The notes beneath the pieces were generated by a model, which was not told where the DNA came from, did no database searches, and was given only the letters and a program-made list of their open reading frames with translations. This document shows, piece after piece, positions 1 through 9,818 of a stretch of 64,000 bases of DNA (its first letter is position 1; each line of letters opens with the position of its first letter). The translations under genes were made by a program, and so were the position numbers. Source of the DNA: Streptomyces qinglanensis. Its GTDB lineage: Bacteria; Actinomycetota; Actinomycetes; Streptomycetales; Streptomycetaceae. The stretch spans positions 372,001 through 436,000 of the forward strand of contig NZ_FOGO01000003.1 of assembly GCF_900111245.1 (NCBI RefSeq), in the 5' to 3' direction.

Positions 1-777
1 CTCCCCGACTCCGCGCAGGTCAGTGTGAGCCTGAACCCGGCGGCCGTGCGCCCGCGTACCGGCACCCCGGCCGACCGCGACGCGGCCCGCCGCATCGACG
101 CGCTGGCCACCCGGGTCTTCACCGGACCGATGCTGCACGGCAGGTACGACGCGGACCTGCTGGAGGACACGGCGCAGCTCACCGACTGGGCCTTCGTCCA
201 GGACGGCGACCCGGCCCTCGCCCGCCAGCCGCTCGACGGGATCTGCGTGAACTACTACACGCCGACCGTCGTCTCCGCCGCCCCGGCCGGCACCGAACCC
301 GAGCGCAACGACGGGCACGGCGGCAGCGCGCACTCCCCCTGGCCGGGCGCCGACCGGGTCGCCTTCCACCAGCCGCCGGGCAGCCGGACGGCGATGGGCT
401 GGAGCATCGACCCCGGCGGTCTGACCGAGCTGCTGCTCCGCTTCCACCGGGAGTCACCCGGGACGCCGCTGTACGTGACCGAGAACGGGGCCTGCTACCC
501 CGACGCGCCGGACGCCGAGGGCCGCCGGTTCCACGACCCGGAGCGGCTGGACTACCTGCAGCGCCATCTGCGGGCCGTGCACCGGGCCGTCGCGGAGGGC
601 GCCGATGTACGGGGCTACTTCGCCTGGTCGCTGCTGGACAACTTCGAGTGGGCCTGGGGCTACGACAAGCGGTTCGGACTGGTGCACGTCGACTACCCGA
701 CGCAGCGCCGCACTCCCAGGTCCAGCGCCGCCTGGTACGCGCGGGTGGCCCGCTCGGGGGAGCTGCCGCGGGAGTGA
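1..777 (+). CDS. Beta-glucosidase, GH1, C-terminal part (5' cut by window edge)
   Basis: This is the C-terminal part of a family 1 glycoside hydrolase, which cleaves beta-glucosides or cellobiose in the cytoplasm. The frame is open from base 1, so the true start lies outside the window. The nucleophile segment TENGACYPD and the GH1 end motif [20 protein letters not shown], followed by VDY, are clear. The general acid/base NEP motif must lie upstream. The frame ends at a normal TGA and faces the PI-PLC gene across a hairpin. The family is secure; the exact substrate is not. Confidence 0.9.
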   Translation, partial: LPDSAQVSVSLNPAAVRPRTGTPADRDAARRIDALATRVFTGPMLHGRYDADLLEDTAQLTDWAFVQDGDPALARQPLDGICVNYYTPTVVSAAPAGTEPERNDGHGGSAHSPWPGADRVAFHQPPGSRTAMGWSIDPGGLTELLLRFHRESPGTPLYVTENGACYPDAPDAEGRRFHDPERLDYLQRHLRAVHRAVAEGADVRGYFAWSLLDNFEWAWGYDKRFGLVHVDYPTQRRTPRSSAAWYARVARSGELPRE

Positions 778-799
778 ACCGCACCGCGTGGCGGCCGCA

Positions 800-840
800 C
801 CCGCGGGGAGCGCCGGAGGCAGGCCGCCGCTCTCCGCGGG
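800..840. terminator. Terminator-like hairpin between convergent genes
   Basis: Arms at 800-812 and 828-840 pair over 13 positions with a single mismatch, around a 15-nt loop. It lies in the 70-bp gap between the stop of the GH1 gene and the stop of the PI-PLC gene, so it may serve both strands. There is no T-tract, as is common in Streptomyces. Confidence 0.5.
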
Positions 841-847
841 ACGGGGA

Positions 848-1753
848 TCAGCTCGTCGGGTTGTGCGCGAGGACGGCGTCGAGGAGCCCCGGCTCGGACT
901 GCGGAAAATCCATCGGAATGATGCCGAGGCCGGTCCGCCCGGCCATTCCGGAGCCGTCGAGGAACTTCCGCACCTGCGGGTTGAGCCGGTCCGCGTTCCA
1001 GGCGGGCGGCAGCCCGGCGGCCGTACTCGTGAAGTTGACGTACCAGGGGCCGGGTTCGTCAGCCGCCTGGCGGAACTGCTCGGTGATCCTGTCCCACTTG
1101 GCGAACGGCTCGGCCTGGTAGTCGTCCTGGACGTCGAAGAGCTCCGGGTCGGCCCAGCGGACGCCGGGCAGACCGCCGTTGTCGGCGAGGACCACGACCT
1201 TGCCGCGCGCCTCGCCCAGGGTGGGCGGCGTGCTGTCGAGCCGCAGGAGGGAGCGCCATCCCTTCTCGTCCAGGTACACGTCGAAGATCCGGCGGAACTC
1301 CGCGTCGTCGACCGACGAGTACTCCTGCTTCACCCGCATCAGAACCGTCTCACCGGGATGCTCGGCGAGGAAGTCCCGGCAGGCGATGAGCACGTCACCG
1401 AACATCAGATGCTGGTAGAACGCCCCGTGGTGGATGGCGAACACCCCGTCGACGGCCCGGCAGCGCACGTCCAGGAACCGGACGCCGGCATCCAACTGCT
1501 CGCCGATGGGCGTGTCCTGGCACTCCACCCAGGCGCCGCCGTGCCGCGCCCCGGAATCGTGGCTGCCGGGGATGGTCAGCGAGCGCAGCGGGGTGGCGGC
1601 CGGCAGTGGCGCCATCCAGTCCTGCGGGGCGGGCCGCCGCCGGGAGCGCGCCCGCGCCCCGCTCTGCGCCACCGCGACGCCGCCGGCCCCGGAGGCCAGC
1701 ACCCCGGCCGCCGGGAGTACGGCCGCGCTCCTGAGAAATCCCCGCCTGTCCAT
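848..1753 (-). CDS. Secreted phosphatidylinositol-specific phospholipase C-like protein
   Basis: A 301-residue protein with a twin-arginine signal (MDRRGFLRSAAVLPAAGVLA), followed by a PI-PLC X-type domain. The first catalytic-His segment IPGSHDSGARHG and the second His segment (AIHHGAFYQ) are present, as expected for enzymes that cleave phosphatidylinositol or GPI-like lipids by internal cyclisation. An ATG 45 bases further upstream (1798) is possible, but the GGGGGAG sequence just before 1753 and the Tat motif at residue 2 decide for 1753. It likely acts outside the cell. The natural lipid substrate is not known. Confidence 0.85.
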   Translation of the reverse strand: MDRRGFLRSAAVLPAAGVLASGAGGVAVAQSGARARSRRRPAPQDWMAPLPAATPLRSLTIPGSHDSGARHGGAWVECQDTPIGEQLDAGVRFLDVRCRAVDGVFAIHHGAFYQHLMFGDVLIACRDFLAEHPGETVLMRVKQEYSSVDDAEFRRIFDVYLDEKGWRSLLRLDSTPPTLGEARGKVVVLADNGGLPGVRWADPELFDVQDDYQAEPFAKWDRITEQFRQAADEPGPWYVNFTSTAAGLPPAWNADRLNPQVRKFLDGSGMAGRTGLGIIPMDFPQSEPGLLDAVLAHNPTS

Positions 1754-2029
1754 GTCCGAACTCCCCCGTCGGTCCGCGTCGATGTCCGCGCACATCATGG
1801 TCGAGCGGGCGGGGCGGCGGAAGGGCGTCCCGGGAGTGGTGACCGTTCACCGGCACCTCTGTGACGGGTCCACGACATCACGACATGGCGTCGGAGTGTC
1901 CGCGGCCACCGGCCGGCCGGACGCACCGTGCGCGGTCGGCCAGCGCCGGGGCGCCTGACCGGGAACCGCCGCCACCCGCCGTACGATCACCGGGACGGCA
2001 GGCGGGGACAGGGAGTCGGGAGAGGGACC

Positions 2030-3649
2030 ATGGAGGCGCACCAGGAGACCGCACCCGGCACCGTCCCCTTCCGGTCGGCGACCGGCAGGTGGGTGCTCGT
2101 GGCGACCGTCCTGGGCTCGGCCATGGGCTTCCTCGACGCCACCGTCGTCAACGTGGCGCTGCCCGTGATCGGGCGGGAACTCGGTGCCGGTGTGTCGGAT
2201 CTCCAGTGGGTACTCGACAGTTATCTGCTCACGCTCGCCGCGCTCATCCTGCTCGGCGGGTCCCTCGCGGACCGCTACGGGCGCAGGCGCGTCTTCACCC
2301 TGGGCGTGGTCTGCTTCGTCGTCCCCTCCGTGCTGTGCGCGGTGGCGCCGACCGCCGGGGTCCTCATCGTCGCCAGGGCGCTGCAGGGCGTCGGCGCGGC
2401 GCTGCTCACGCCCGGCAGCCTGGCCATCATCCAGTCGACCTACCGCTCCGCCGACCGCCCCGTGGCCATCGGCGCCTGGTCCGCGCTCACCGGGGTGGCC
2501 TCGGCGCTCGGGCCGATCGTCGGAGGCTATCTGATCGACGCCTTCTCCTGGCGGTGGATCTTCCTGATCAACGTGCCGATCGGGCTGTTCGTCCTGGCGG
2601 CCACCGTCCACCGGGTCCCCGAGAGCCGCGACCCCGGCGCGACCGGACGGCTGGACCTGCGCGGCGCCGCGCTGGCCACGGCCGGGCTGGCCGGGGTCAC
2701 CTACGCGCTGATCGAGGGACCGCGCGGCCAGGCGGCCGGCTGGCTGACGGCGACCGCCCTCGTCCTCGGCGTCGCCGCGCTCGGCGGCTTCGCCCGGACC
2801 GAACGCCGTGCGCCGAGCCCGATGCTCCCTCCGGGGGTCTTCACCGCACGCCAGTTCCTCAGCGCGAACGCCGTGACGTTCGTGGTGTACGCGGCGCTGG
2901 GCGGGGTCTTCTTCCTCCTCGTCGTGTTCCTGCAGACCTCGCTGGGCTACACCCCGCTGTACGCCGGAGCGGCCTCCCTCCCGGTGACGCTGCTGATGCT
3001 GGCCCTCTCCTCGCGGGCCGGAGCGCTGGCCCAGCGCATCGGCCCGCGGCTGCCGCTGACCGTGGGCCCGCTGCTGCTGGCCGCGGGAATGCTGCTGATG
3101 CTGCGCATCCCGGTGGGCGAGGGCGGCGTGGGCAGCTATGCGGCCTACGTGCTGCCGGCCGTGCTCGTCTTCGGCTTCGGGCTGGCCACCACGGTCGCAC
3201 CGGTGACCGCGACGGCCCTGGCCGCGGCCCCTTCCGAACACTCCGGGGTGGCCTCGGGCGTGAACAACGCCGTCTCCCGGGTCGCCCAGCTCACGGCAGT
3301 CGCCGCCCTTCCCGTCGTCGCCGGTATCGGCGGCAGCGACTTCCAGGACCCGCGCGCCTTCGCGGACGGCTTCCGCACCGCCATGCTGATCACCGCGGCG
3401 CTCGCCGCCGCCGGAGGACTCCTGGCCTTCCTCACGATCCGCAGCGACGTGCTGGCGCCCCCGCCGGTGCCCGAGGCAGCCGCCGGGGAGCCGCACCCCG
3501 CACCTGCCGCGGAACCCTGCCCGTACGAGTGCCCGCTGGCGGGCACCCCACTCCGGCCGGCCCCCTCCCCGTCCACGACAGAGCGGAGCGGCCCCCCTCC
3601 CGGGCCGGGGCAGTCGGACTCCGCACCGCCGGGCTCCGCACCGTCCTAG
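2030..3649 (+). CDS. MFS drug exporter, DHA2 (14-TM) family
   Basis: A 539-residue integral membrane antiporter of the DHA2/EmrB-QacA type. Visible signatures are the N-terminal FLDATVVNVALPVI segment, motif A (GSLADRYGRRRVF) between TM2 and TM3, and motif C-like glycines (GVASALGPIVGGYL) in TM5. About 14 hydrophobic segments run to residue 480, followed by a Pro/Ala-rich tail. The ATG at 2030 is preceded by GAGAGGGA and places FRSATGRWVLV just before TM1; the upstream extension is not protein-like. It stands divergent from the PI-PLC gene and could export a product made nearby, for example a phenazine, but this is only inferred from proximity. Confidence 0.85.
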   Translation: MEAHQETAPGTVPFRSATGRWVLVATVLGSAMGFLDATVVNVALPVIGRELGAGVSDLQWVLDSYLLTLAALILLGGSLADRYGRRRVFTLGVVCFVVPSVLCAVAPTAGVLIVARALQGVGAALLTPGSLAIIQSTYRSADRPVAIGAWSALTGVASALGPIVGGYLIDAFSWRWIFLINVPIGLFVLAATVHRVPESRDPGATGRLDLRGAALATAGLAGVTYALIEGPRGQAAGWLTATALVLGVAALGGFARTERRAPSPMLPPGVFTARQFLSANAVTFVVYAALGGVFFLLVVFLQTSLGYTPLYAGAASLPVTLLMLALSSRAGALAQRIGPRLPLTVGPLLLAAGMLLMLRIPVGEGGVGSYAAYVLPAVLVFGFGLATTVAPVTATALAAAPSEHSGVASGVNNAVSRVAQLTAVAALPVVAGIGGSDFQDPRAFADGFRTAMLITAALAAAGGLLAFLTIRSDVLAPPPVPEAAAGEPHPAPAAEPCPYECPLAGTPLRPAPSPSTTERSGPPPGPGQSDSAPPGSAPS

Positions 3650-4047
3650 GGGTGGTCCGGCCGGTCAGGTGAGTACTCCGCGCTCGGGTCGTCGCGGAAG
3701 CGGACGGCCGACAGCGGCTGGAGGTGACGTTCCAGGATCCGCGCCACGCAGAGTGGGCGCTGTGGCAATCAGCACGGGCGCCGAAGCCCTGGCACCGGAG
3801 TCGCTGCGCACCTGCCCGCGCGACCGTACAACCCAGCGTGGCCGCTCGCGAGAGCGCGAGTGTACAGCCGGGGAGCCGGCTCCGGCCCGCCGCCACGCGA
3901 CAGCGCGCCGGGCCACCGCACCTGGCCTCCCGTCAGTGCATTCAGCCACACCCGGGGGGTCCGCCGGTGCCCGGCGCCGGAGCGGGACGCGCGTAAGTTC
4001 GTCGGCGCGGAGCCGTCTCTGAAAGCTGCGAGGCCGAGGGGTGCTGC
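3650..4047. other. Intergenic region, 398 bp, no confident gene
   Basis: No convincing gene on either strand. On the minus strand, 3646-3747 reads as a short, well-biased frame (GTG start, 33 residues, ending ...DDPSAEYSPDRPDHP) but it has no ribosome binding site and is closed by a stop just upstream. It may be a gene remnant. The rest, including the promoter of the serine hydrolase, has no feature I can name. Confidence 0.4.
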
Positions 4048-6024
4048 ATGCGGGCTGCTGCCTACGCCGTCCTTCCGGCGAGTGTGCTCGTCGTACTGGC
4101 CGGACTGCTCGTGGCCGTACCGCCCTCGGCCGCGGGTGAGGCCGGGGAGGCGGATCCGCCTCCCCGGCCGGGTGTCAGCAGGGGGTTCGACCGGCCCGCG
4201 CACGGGTTCGCGCCCGCCGGCACCGTGCTCCGGCGCGCGGCCCCAGCGCGGGTGGGGCTCGATCCCGGATCCGTCGACGCCTTCCTGCGCCGGCTGCCGG
4301 ACTGGACCGACCCCGCGAGTGGCGCGGACTACATGTTCCCGGGGGCCACCGCGCTGCTGGCGCACGACGGCGCGGTTGTCGCCCGGCGCGCGAGCGGCGA
4401 TGCCGTCCGCTACACCGGACAGCGGGAGCTGCCGCCGCGTCGGCGGGTACCGGCCCGCACCGGCACCGTCTACGACGTCGCGTCCCTCACCAAGCTGTTC
4501 ACCTCGATCGTCGCCCTGCAGCAGGTCGACGCCGGCCACCTGCGGCTGGACGCACCCGTCGCTCGCCACCTTCCCGCGTTCGCAGCCCGGGGGAAGGGCG
4601 GCATCACCCTCCGGCAGTTGCTCACCCACACCTCCGGTCTGCCGGCCGAGCCCCGGCCACCGCTGTGGACGGTCGGCGGCGGACAGCGGGCGCGCCGGCA
4701 CTCGATCCTGCGGACCCGGCCGTTCGCCCGGCCCGGGACCACCTACCGGTACTCCGACATCAACATGATCAGCCTGCAACTGGTGCTGGAACGCGTGACC
4801 GGGCGGCCGCTGGACGCTCTCGTGCGGCGGGGCATCACCGGGCCGCTGCGCCTGCACGACACCGCCTACCGCCCGCCCGCGGCCCGGCGGGCGCGGATCG
4901 CCGCCACCTCGGTCAAGACCCGGCCGGCCCGGGGACTGCTGCGCGGGTCGGTGCACGACGACAACGCGTGGGCCATGGGGGGCGTGGCCGGGCACGCCGG
5001 TATCTTCTCCACCGTCGACGATCTGGCGGTGCTCGCCCAGACGCTGCTCAACGGCGGTACGTACCGGGGGCGGCGGATCCTCGCCCCGTCCGCCGTCACG
5101 CTGCTGGGCAGGAACTACACGGGCCGTTTCCCCGGGGACGCCCATGGCCTGGGCTTCGAACTCGACCAGACGTGGTACATGGGCGCCCTGTCCTCGCCGC
5201 GGACGCTGGGGCACACCGGATTCACCGGCACGTCGCTGGTGATCGACCCCCTGTCGCGCTCCTTCGCGATTCTGCTCACCAACCGGGTTCATCCGCGCGA
5301 CGAGACCCCGTCGATCAACCCGGCGCGCCGCGCACTCGCCCGGGCGCTGGCCCGGTCGATTCCGGTACGGGCGCCGGGCGGCGGCCCCTCGTGGTTCGCC
5401 GGGCCGCCGGACGGTCTGCGGCACGGCGGTCGGGAAGCCGGTGGCCGGACCGGCTTCCCGGAGACCGACAGCACCCTGACGACCGGTCGGCTGCGGCTCC
5501 GTCCCCCGGAGCACGCCGCCCGGCCGCCGGACGGCACGGCCCGACCGGACGGCAGGCGGGGTCCGCTGCGCGTCCGGTACGACGCCTTCGTCGACCTCGA
5601 CGAAACCGACCGGTTCGTCATGGAATACAGCACGGACGGCGGCCGCGGCTGGCGAGCCGTGGCGGGCACGGCGCGGTCCGGGTACCACGGACGCCGCTGG
5701 CAGCGGGTGCACGCCCGGCTGCCGCCCGGTCCGTACCCCGCGGGCCTGCGGCTGCGCTGGCGTTACACCACCACCGCGGTATCCGGCGGCCGGGGCGTGA
5801 ACCTGGCCGGGGTGCGGGTGACCTCCGCCACGCGCGTGCTGTTCGACGGCGACTGCCCCAGTACCCGGCTGACCGCGCACGGCTGGCGTCCGCTGCCTCC
5901 GCCGTGGCCGCCGGCGTCCGCCTCCGGACTCGCCCCGGGCCGCGCGACCCCCGGCTGCCCCCGCGAGGCGCTGCCGGGGACGACGCACCGTCCCCGGCGC
6001 GGCTCCGCGCCGTCACGGCTGTAG
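4048..6024 (+). CDS. Secreted beta-lactamase-fold serine hydrolase with C-terminal beta-sandwich
   Basis: A 658-residue exported protein (Sec-type signal, residues 1-30) of the class C beta-lactamase/esterase family. The nucleophile motif is SLTK (S146, K149), the second motif is YSD (Y235), and the KTG equivalent is HTG in LGHTGFTGTSL. Such proteins act as esterases, D-aminopeptidases or penicillin-binding-like enzymes. Residues of roughly 500-620 form an additional beta-rich module (VRYDAFVDLDETDRFVMEYS...) resembling the sandwich domains attached to secreted peptidases. The tail is Pro/Arg-rich. It overlaps phzG at the 3' ends on opposite strands by 12 bp. The substrate cannot be told. Confidence 0.85.
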   Translation: MRAAAYAVLPASVLVVLAGLLVAVPPSAAGEAGEADPPPRPGVSRGFDRPAHGFAPAGTVLRRAAPARVGLDPGSVDAFLRRLPDWTDPASGADYMFPGATALLAHDGAVVARRASGDAVRYTGQRELPPRRRVPARTGTVYDVASLTKLFTSIVALQQVDAGHLRLDAPVARHLPAFAARGKGGITLRQLLTHTSGLPAEPRPPLWTVGGGQRARRHSILRTRPFARPGTTYRYSDINMISLQLVLERVTGRPLDALVRRGITGPLRLHDTAYRPPAARRARIAATSVKTRPARGLLRGSVHDDNAWAMGGVAGHAGIFSTVDDLAVLAQTLLNGGTYRGRRILAPSAVTLLGRNYTGRFPGDAHGLGFELDQTWYMGALSSPRTLGHTGFTGTSLVIDPLSRSFAILLTNRVHPRDETPSINPARRALARALARSIPVRAPGGGPSWFAGPPDGLRHGGREAGGRTGFPETDSTLTTGRLRLRPPEHAARPPDGTARPDGRRGPLRVRYDAFVDLDETDRFVMEYSTDGGRGWRAVAGTARSGYHGRRWQRVHARLPPGPYPAGLRLRWRYTTTAVSGGRGVNLAGVRVTSATRVLFDGDCPSTRLTAHGWRPLPPPWPPASASGLAPGRATPGCPREALPGTTHRPRRGSAPSRL

Positions 6025-6657
6025 GCGGACCGCGCTCCAGCCGTCCGGAGTGCGGTCGTAGCGCAGCCGTTCGTGCAGGCGCTGGGTGCCGTTGGCCCAG
6101 AACTCGACGGACTCGCAGACGATTTCGTAGCCGACGTAGCCGGCGGGGCGCGGTTGGGGGCCCTGGCTGCCGACCGTCTCGGCACGGGCCCGCAGCCGCG
6201 CCACGTCCGCCGGATCAGCGAGCGGCTCGCTCTGCCGGGAGGAGACGGTCATGGCGTGGGTGAACACGGGGCGGGCGGCCCACAGGGCGTCGCACTCGGG
6301 GTCGGAGAGCCTGCGGACGGGGCCCGCCAGGCTGATCTGCTGTCCGGTCTCGCGCCAGTACAGCAGCCCGGAGGCCCAGGGGTTGGCCCGGAGTTCGCGG
6401 CCCTTGCGGCTGCCGCCGTGGGTGGCGACGACGATACCGGTGGCGGTCACCCGGTTCAGGACGACGGTCCGCAGCGAGGAGCGGCCCCGGGCGTCGGCGG
6501 TGGCCAGCGCCAGGGCCCGCGGTTCGCGTACGCCGCGCGCCTCCGCGGACTCCAGCCAGCCGCGCAGGAGTCCCAGCGGTTCGGCGGGCGGCGAGAAGTA
6601 CTCGGGAAAGGTGACGTCGATTCCCGCGGTCAGGGTCTCCGACCGGCCAGTGTCCAT
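6013..6657 (-). CDS. phzG: PhzG-like FMN-dependent phenazine oxidase
   Basis: A 214-residue member of the pyridoxamine-5'-phosphate oxidase family. In phenazine clusters PhzG uses FMN to oxidise tricyclic intermediates to phenazine carboxylic acids. The FMN-binding segment (RTVVLNRVTATGIVVAT...SRKGRELRANPWASGLLYW) and the C-terminal RLHERLRYDR segment fit the family. Assignment to PhzG rather than PdxH rests on its place as last gene after phzF. ATG 6657 has GGAGGGA in front of it. An in-frame ATG at 6738, made by a 28-bp duplication and preceded by GGAGG, would add 27 residues and cannot be excluded. Confidence 0.85.
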   Translation of the reverse strand: MDTGRSETLTAGIDVTFPEYFSPPAEPLGLLRGWLESAEARGVREPRALALATADARGRSSLRTVVLNRVTATGIVVATHGGSRKGRELRANPWASGLLYWRETGQQISLAGPVRRLSDPECDALWAARPVFTHAMTVSSRQSEPLADPADVARLRARAETVGSQGPQPRPAGYVGYEIVCESVEFWANGTQRLHERLRYDRTPDGWSAVRLQP

Positions 6658-6710
6658 GCGGTCCCTCCTCCGTGTCCGCCGCGCGGTCGTCGCGCGGATG
6701 TCATCGGGGC

Positions 6711-6766
6711 GCGCTGCCTCCGCGCCGCGGTCAGACATGCGCTGCCTCCGCGCCGCGGTCAGACAT
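6711..6766. repeat. Perfect 28-bp tandem duplication at the phzF-phzG junction
   Basis: Copies at 6711-6738 and 6739-6766 are identical. The unit contains the last codons and TGA of phzF plus a GGAGG-ATG combination, so the second copy repeats the end of phzF and creates an additional start codon (6738) in frame with phzG. Nothing else in the phenazine operon is duplicated this way. Confidence 0.9.
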
Positions 6767-7646
6767 GGAGGCTGCCCTCCGCCACCAGCACCCCGGCACC
6801 GCCCACTTCCACCGACTCGGGGGAGCCGGCGGACTCCGCCTTCTCCTCGGCCCGGGCCAGCATCAGCGAGGGGCGGCCCATTTCGACGCCCTGGGTGATC
6901 CGGATCCGCCCGCCGTACGGGGCCGTGCCGTGCCGGGCCAGATGGACGGCCAGCGGACCGGCGGCGGACCCGGTGGCGGCGTCCTCGGTGACACCGTAGG
7001 CGGGCGAGAACATCCGGGTGCGCCAGGAACTCGCGCCCTCCTCGTCCGGGGCCGGACACGTCTGCTCCGTGTCCGGCGCGGGGGCGAAGCAGTTGGCGGC
7101 CAGGTCCTCGAAACCGGCCAGGGCGCGGTGGTCCGGGCGGAGCGCGGACAGCGCGGCGACGCTCTCCAGACCGACGAAGACGTGCCGGGGTCCGTTGTGG
7201 TAGATCTCCACGGGCAGTGTGGACTTCTCCACGCCGAGTGCGGCCAGCAGCTCTCCGGCACGCTCGAAGGGGCGCCAGGTCGGGACCGGTTGCCGCATCC
7301 GGGCGGCGACCACCCTGCCCTGCTCCCTTGTGAGGTCGAACGGGACGACCCCCATGGCCGTCTCCAGCCGCAGCCGGTCCCCCGGACCACGGGCACCCAG
7401 GGCGATGGCCGTGCCCAGCAGCGGGTGCCCGGCGAATGGCAGCTCGTTGACCGGGGTGAAGATCCGGATCCGCGCGTCACCGCCGTGCCGGGGCCGGAGC
7501 ACGAAGGTGCTCTCCGACAGGTTCATCTCCCGCGCGATGCGCTGCATCGTGCGGGGGGAGAGATCGTCGCTGCCGAAGAACACGGCCACGGGGTTGCCGA
7601 GCAGCGGCCGGCGGGCGAACGCGTCCACGACGACGTACGTGTGCAT
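6759..7646 (-). CDS. phzF: PhzF, DHHA isomerase of phenazine biosynthesis
   Basis: A 295-residue PhzF/DapF-fold protein that isomerises trans-2,3-dihydro-3-hydroxyanthranilate to the reactive aminoketone that dimerises to the phenazine skeleton. The catalytic glutamate falls at residue 45 (NLSESTF), exactly where PhzF has it, and the GHPLLGTA and EDAATGSAAG segments complete the site. The start follows a strong GGAGG. It lies 108 bp after phzE and about 100 bp before phzG, the gap to phzG holding a tandem duplication. Confidence 0.93.
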   Translation of the reverse strand: MHTYVVVDAFARRPLLGNPVAVFFGSDDLSPRTMQRIAREMNLSESTFVLRPRHGGDARIRIFTPVNELPFAGHPLLGTAIALGARGPGDRLRLETAMGVVPFDLTREQGRVVAARMRQPVPTWRPFERAGELLAALGVEKSTLPVEIYHNGPRHVFVGLESVAALSALRPDHRALAGFEDLAANCFAPAPDTEQTCPAPDEEGASSWRTRMFSPAYGVTEDAATGSAAGPLAVHLARHGTAPYGGRIRITQGVEMGRPSLMLARAEEKAESAGSPESVEVGGAGVLVAEGSLHV

Positions 7647-7754
7647 CGGGGGCCTCCGAGTGGTGGGCGAAGAGGAGTGACGCGGGCCGCGTCGCCAGGG
7701 CTCCGGTCCGGTGGCCGAGGTGCCGCTGCCCCGGCCGGACGCCGTGGTGCCGGA

Positions 7755-9818
7755 TCACCGCCCGAGTGCGGCCTGCAGGGCGCGGCCCACGATGCGCGGG
7801 CCGTTCCGGGTGAGCACCGACTCGGCGTGGAACTGCATCGACGCGAAGCGCGGCCCGCGCAGCGCGTGGATCTCCTGCGTCCCGGGATCGCGCGCCGCCT
7901 CCACCACGCCCACACCGTCGACATCGGTCTTGTCGTGCCGCGCGTGTGCGGCGAACGTGTTGTAGAAGCCGACCCGTTCGCGGACCCCGAACAGGTCGAT
8001 CTCCCGCTGCACCCCCTGGTCGGGAGCGTCCCGGCGGAAGAGCGGGAAGCCGAGCCGGCGGCAGAGGGCCTGGTGGCTGAGGCAGACGGCGACGAACGGA
8101 CGCTGCCGCTCGAGCAGGAAGTCGGTCACCGCATGCAGCCGGGCCATCCTGGGGCACGCGAGATCCCGCGGGTCGCCGGGGCCCGGTCCCATCACCACCA
8201 GGTCGCAGGCGTCGAACGCGACCTCCTCGTCGTAGCGGCGCACCCTCACCCGCAGGCCGAGAGCGCGCAACTGAAGGGCGATCATCGCCGTGAAGGTGTC
8301 CTCCATGTCGACGACCAGGACGCTCCGGCCGGCCAGGTCGGCAGCGCCGTCGAAGCCGTGGGCGTCGGCGAGGCCGACGGCGCCGGGGATCCCGGGGAAT
8401 CCGGGGACGCCCGCGGAGCGAGGGTCGCGGCCCGGTGCCGGCGGATGCGGCCCGGGCACCGGTGTCGGGGCGGCTGCCGCCTCGTCCAGCCAGAAGTCCG
8501 CGAGCGGCTCGTTGCGCCGGGCCAGCGCACCGCGCACGCTCGGATGGGCGGCGAAGGAGCGGGAGGAGCCCGGCTCCAGGGCCGCGATGAGTCCCGCCGC
8601 CTTGGCACGGGTCTCGGCCGCCTCGGACGCCGGATCCGAGTGGCGGACGAGCGTGGCGCCGACGCCGATGCGGACCTCCCCGGTGGCGTCGATGTCGGCG
8701 GTCCGGATGAGGATCGCGGAGTCCAGCGTCCTGCCGCCGCGCGCGTCCCGGCCGATCAGGGCCGCGACGCCGCTGTAGTAGCCACGGCCCTGCCGCTCGT
8801 ACTGGGAGATGACCCGGGCCGCGCTCTCCAGGGGACTCCCGGTGACGGTCGGCGCGAACAGCGTCTCGCGCAGGATCTCGCGCACGCCCCGCGCTGTGTG
8901 CCCCTCGATGAAGTACTCGGTGTGGGCCAGCCGGGCCATCTCCTTCAGGTACGGCCCGGCAAGGCGACCGCCCCCTTCGCAGACCCGCGCCATCATCTTC
9001 AGCTCTTCGTCGACGACCATGTACAGCTCCTCGGCCTCCTTGCGGTCGGCGAGGAAGTCCAGGACTCCGGTGAGTTCCGGGCCGCCGGGCGGATAGCGGT
9101 AGGTGCCGCTGATCGGGTTCATCACCGCTGTGCCGTCGCACAGGCTGATGTGCCGCTCCGGACTCGACCCCACCAGCGTGCGCTCCCCGGTGTGCACCAG
9201 GAAGGTCCAGTAGGCCCCCGACTCGCTCTCCAGGAGCCGGCGGAAGAAAGCCAGGGCGAGCTCGCCGGAGTAGTCGGTGAGGTCGGCGACGAAGTCACGC
9301 CTGATGACGAAGTTGGCCCCTGCTCCGCGCCCGATCACCTCGGTGACGACGCGGCGCACGGTGTCCGCGTACTCGGCGTCTCCGGGGACGAAGCGCTGGT
9401 TGGCCAGTGTGGTCGCCGTGCGCGGCAGTCGGGGCAGCGCCTCGGCGAGGGGAAGCGACTCCTGGCCGGTGACCGTCAGCGCGACGAGCGGAGTGGCGTC
9501 GTCGACGCAGGCGTAGCCGCGTTCGGTGAGCTGGCGGTACGGGATGAGTACGAGCGTCTCGTGGCGGTCTCCTCCGCTCCCGGGTGCCGTGGCGGCCGCG
9601 GTGTCGCCGGGTCGCCCGGCGCTGTCGGGGCGCTCTTGGTCCGGGGGCTCCGGAAGCGGAATCCGCGCCAGCGTCGAAGGTGTGGAGACCGGCCCGACGA
9701 GGATCTCCAGGCGGTCGGCGTCGGTGCCGGGCACACCGTGCGGCCGGTGCGACCGGTGGAGGAGAGCGAACGGCGCGGACGGGTCGCCGAGCACCCGCTC
9801 GTACAACCGGCCGCTCAT
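7755..9818 (-). CDS. phzE: PhzE, 2-amino-2-deoxyisochorismate synthase
   Basis: A 687-residue fusion of a chorismate-binding anthranilate-synthase-I-like domain (about residues 1-440, with [10 protein letters not shown] and [10 protein letters not shown]) and a class I glutamine amidotransferase (about 490-687). The amidotransferase Cys lies in [14 protein letters not shown] and the His-Glu pair in QFHAESVLT. It converts chorismate plus glutamine ammonia to ADIC, the first committed phenazine step. Its ATG overlaps the TGA of phzD (ATGA), so the two are translationally coupled. Confidence 0.94.
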   Translation of the reverse strand: MSGRLYERVLGDPSAPFALLHRSHRPHGVPGTDADRLEILVGPVSTPSTLARIPLPEPPDQERPDSAGRPGDTAAATAPGSGGDRHETLVLIPYRQLTERGYACVDDATPLVALTVTGQESLPLAEALPRLPRTATTLANQRFVPGDAEYADTVRRVVTEVIGRGAGANFVIRRDFVADLTDYSGELALAFFRRLLESESGAYWTFLVHTGERTLVGSSPERHISLCDGTAVMNPISGTYRYPPGGPELTGVLDFLADRKEAEELYMVVDEELKMMARVCEGGGRLAGPYLKEMARLAHTEYFIEGHTARGVREILRETLFAPTVTGSPLESAARVISQYERQGRGYYSGVAALIGRDARGGRTLDSAILIRTADIDATGEVRIGVGATLVRHSDPASEAAETRAKAAGLIAALEPGSSRSFAAHPSVRGALARRNEPLADFWLDEAAAAPTPVPGPHPPAPGRDPRSAGVPGFPGIPGAVGLADAHGFDGAADLAGRSVLVVDMEDTFTAMIALQLRALGLRVRVRRYDEEVAFDACDLVVMGPGPGDPRDLACPRMARLHAVTDFLLERQRPFVAVCLSHQALCRRLGFPLFRRDAPDQGVQREIDLFGVRERVGFYNTFAAHARHDKTDVDGVGVVEAARDPGTQEIHALRGPRFASMQFHAESVLTRNGPRIVGRALQAALGR

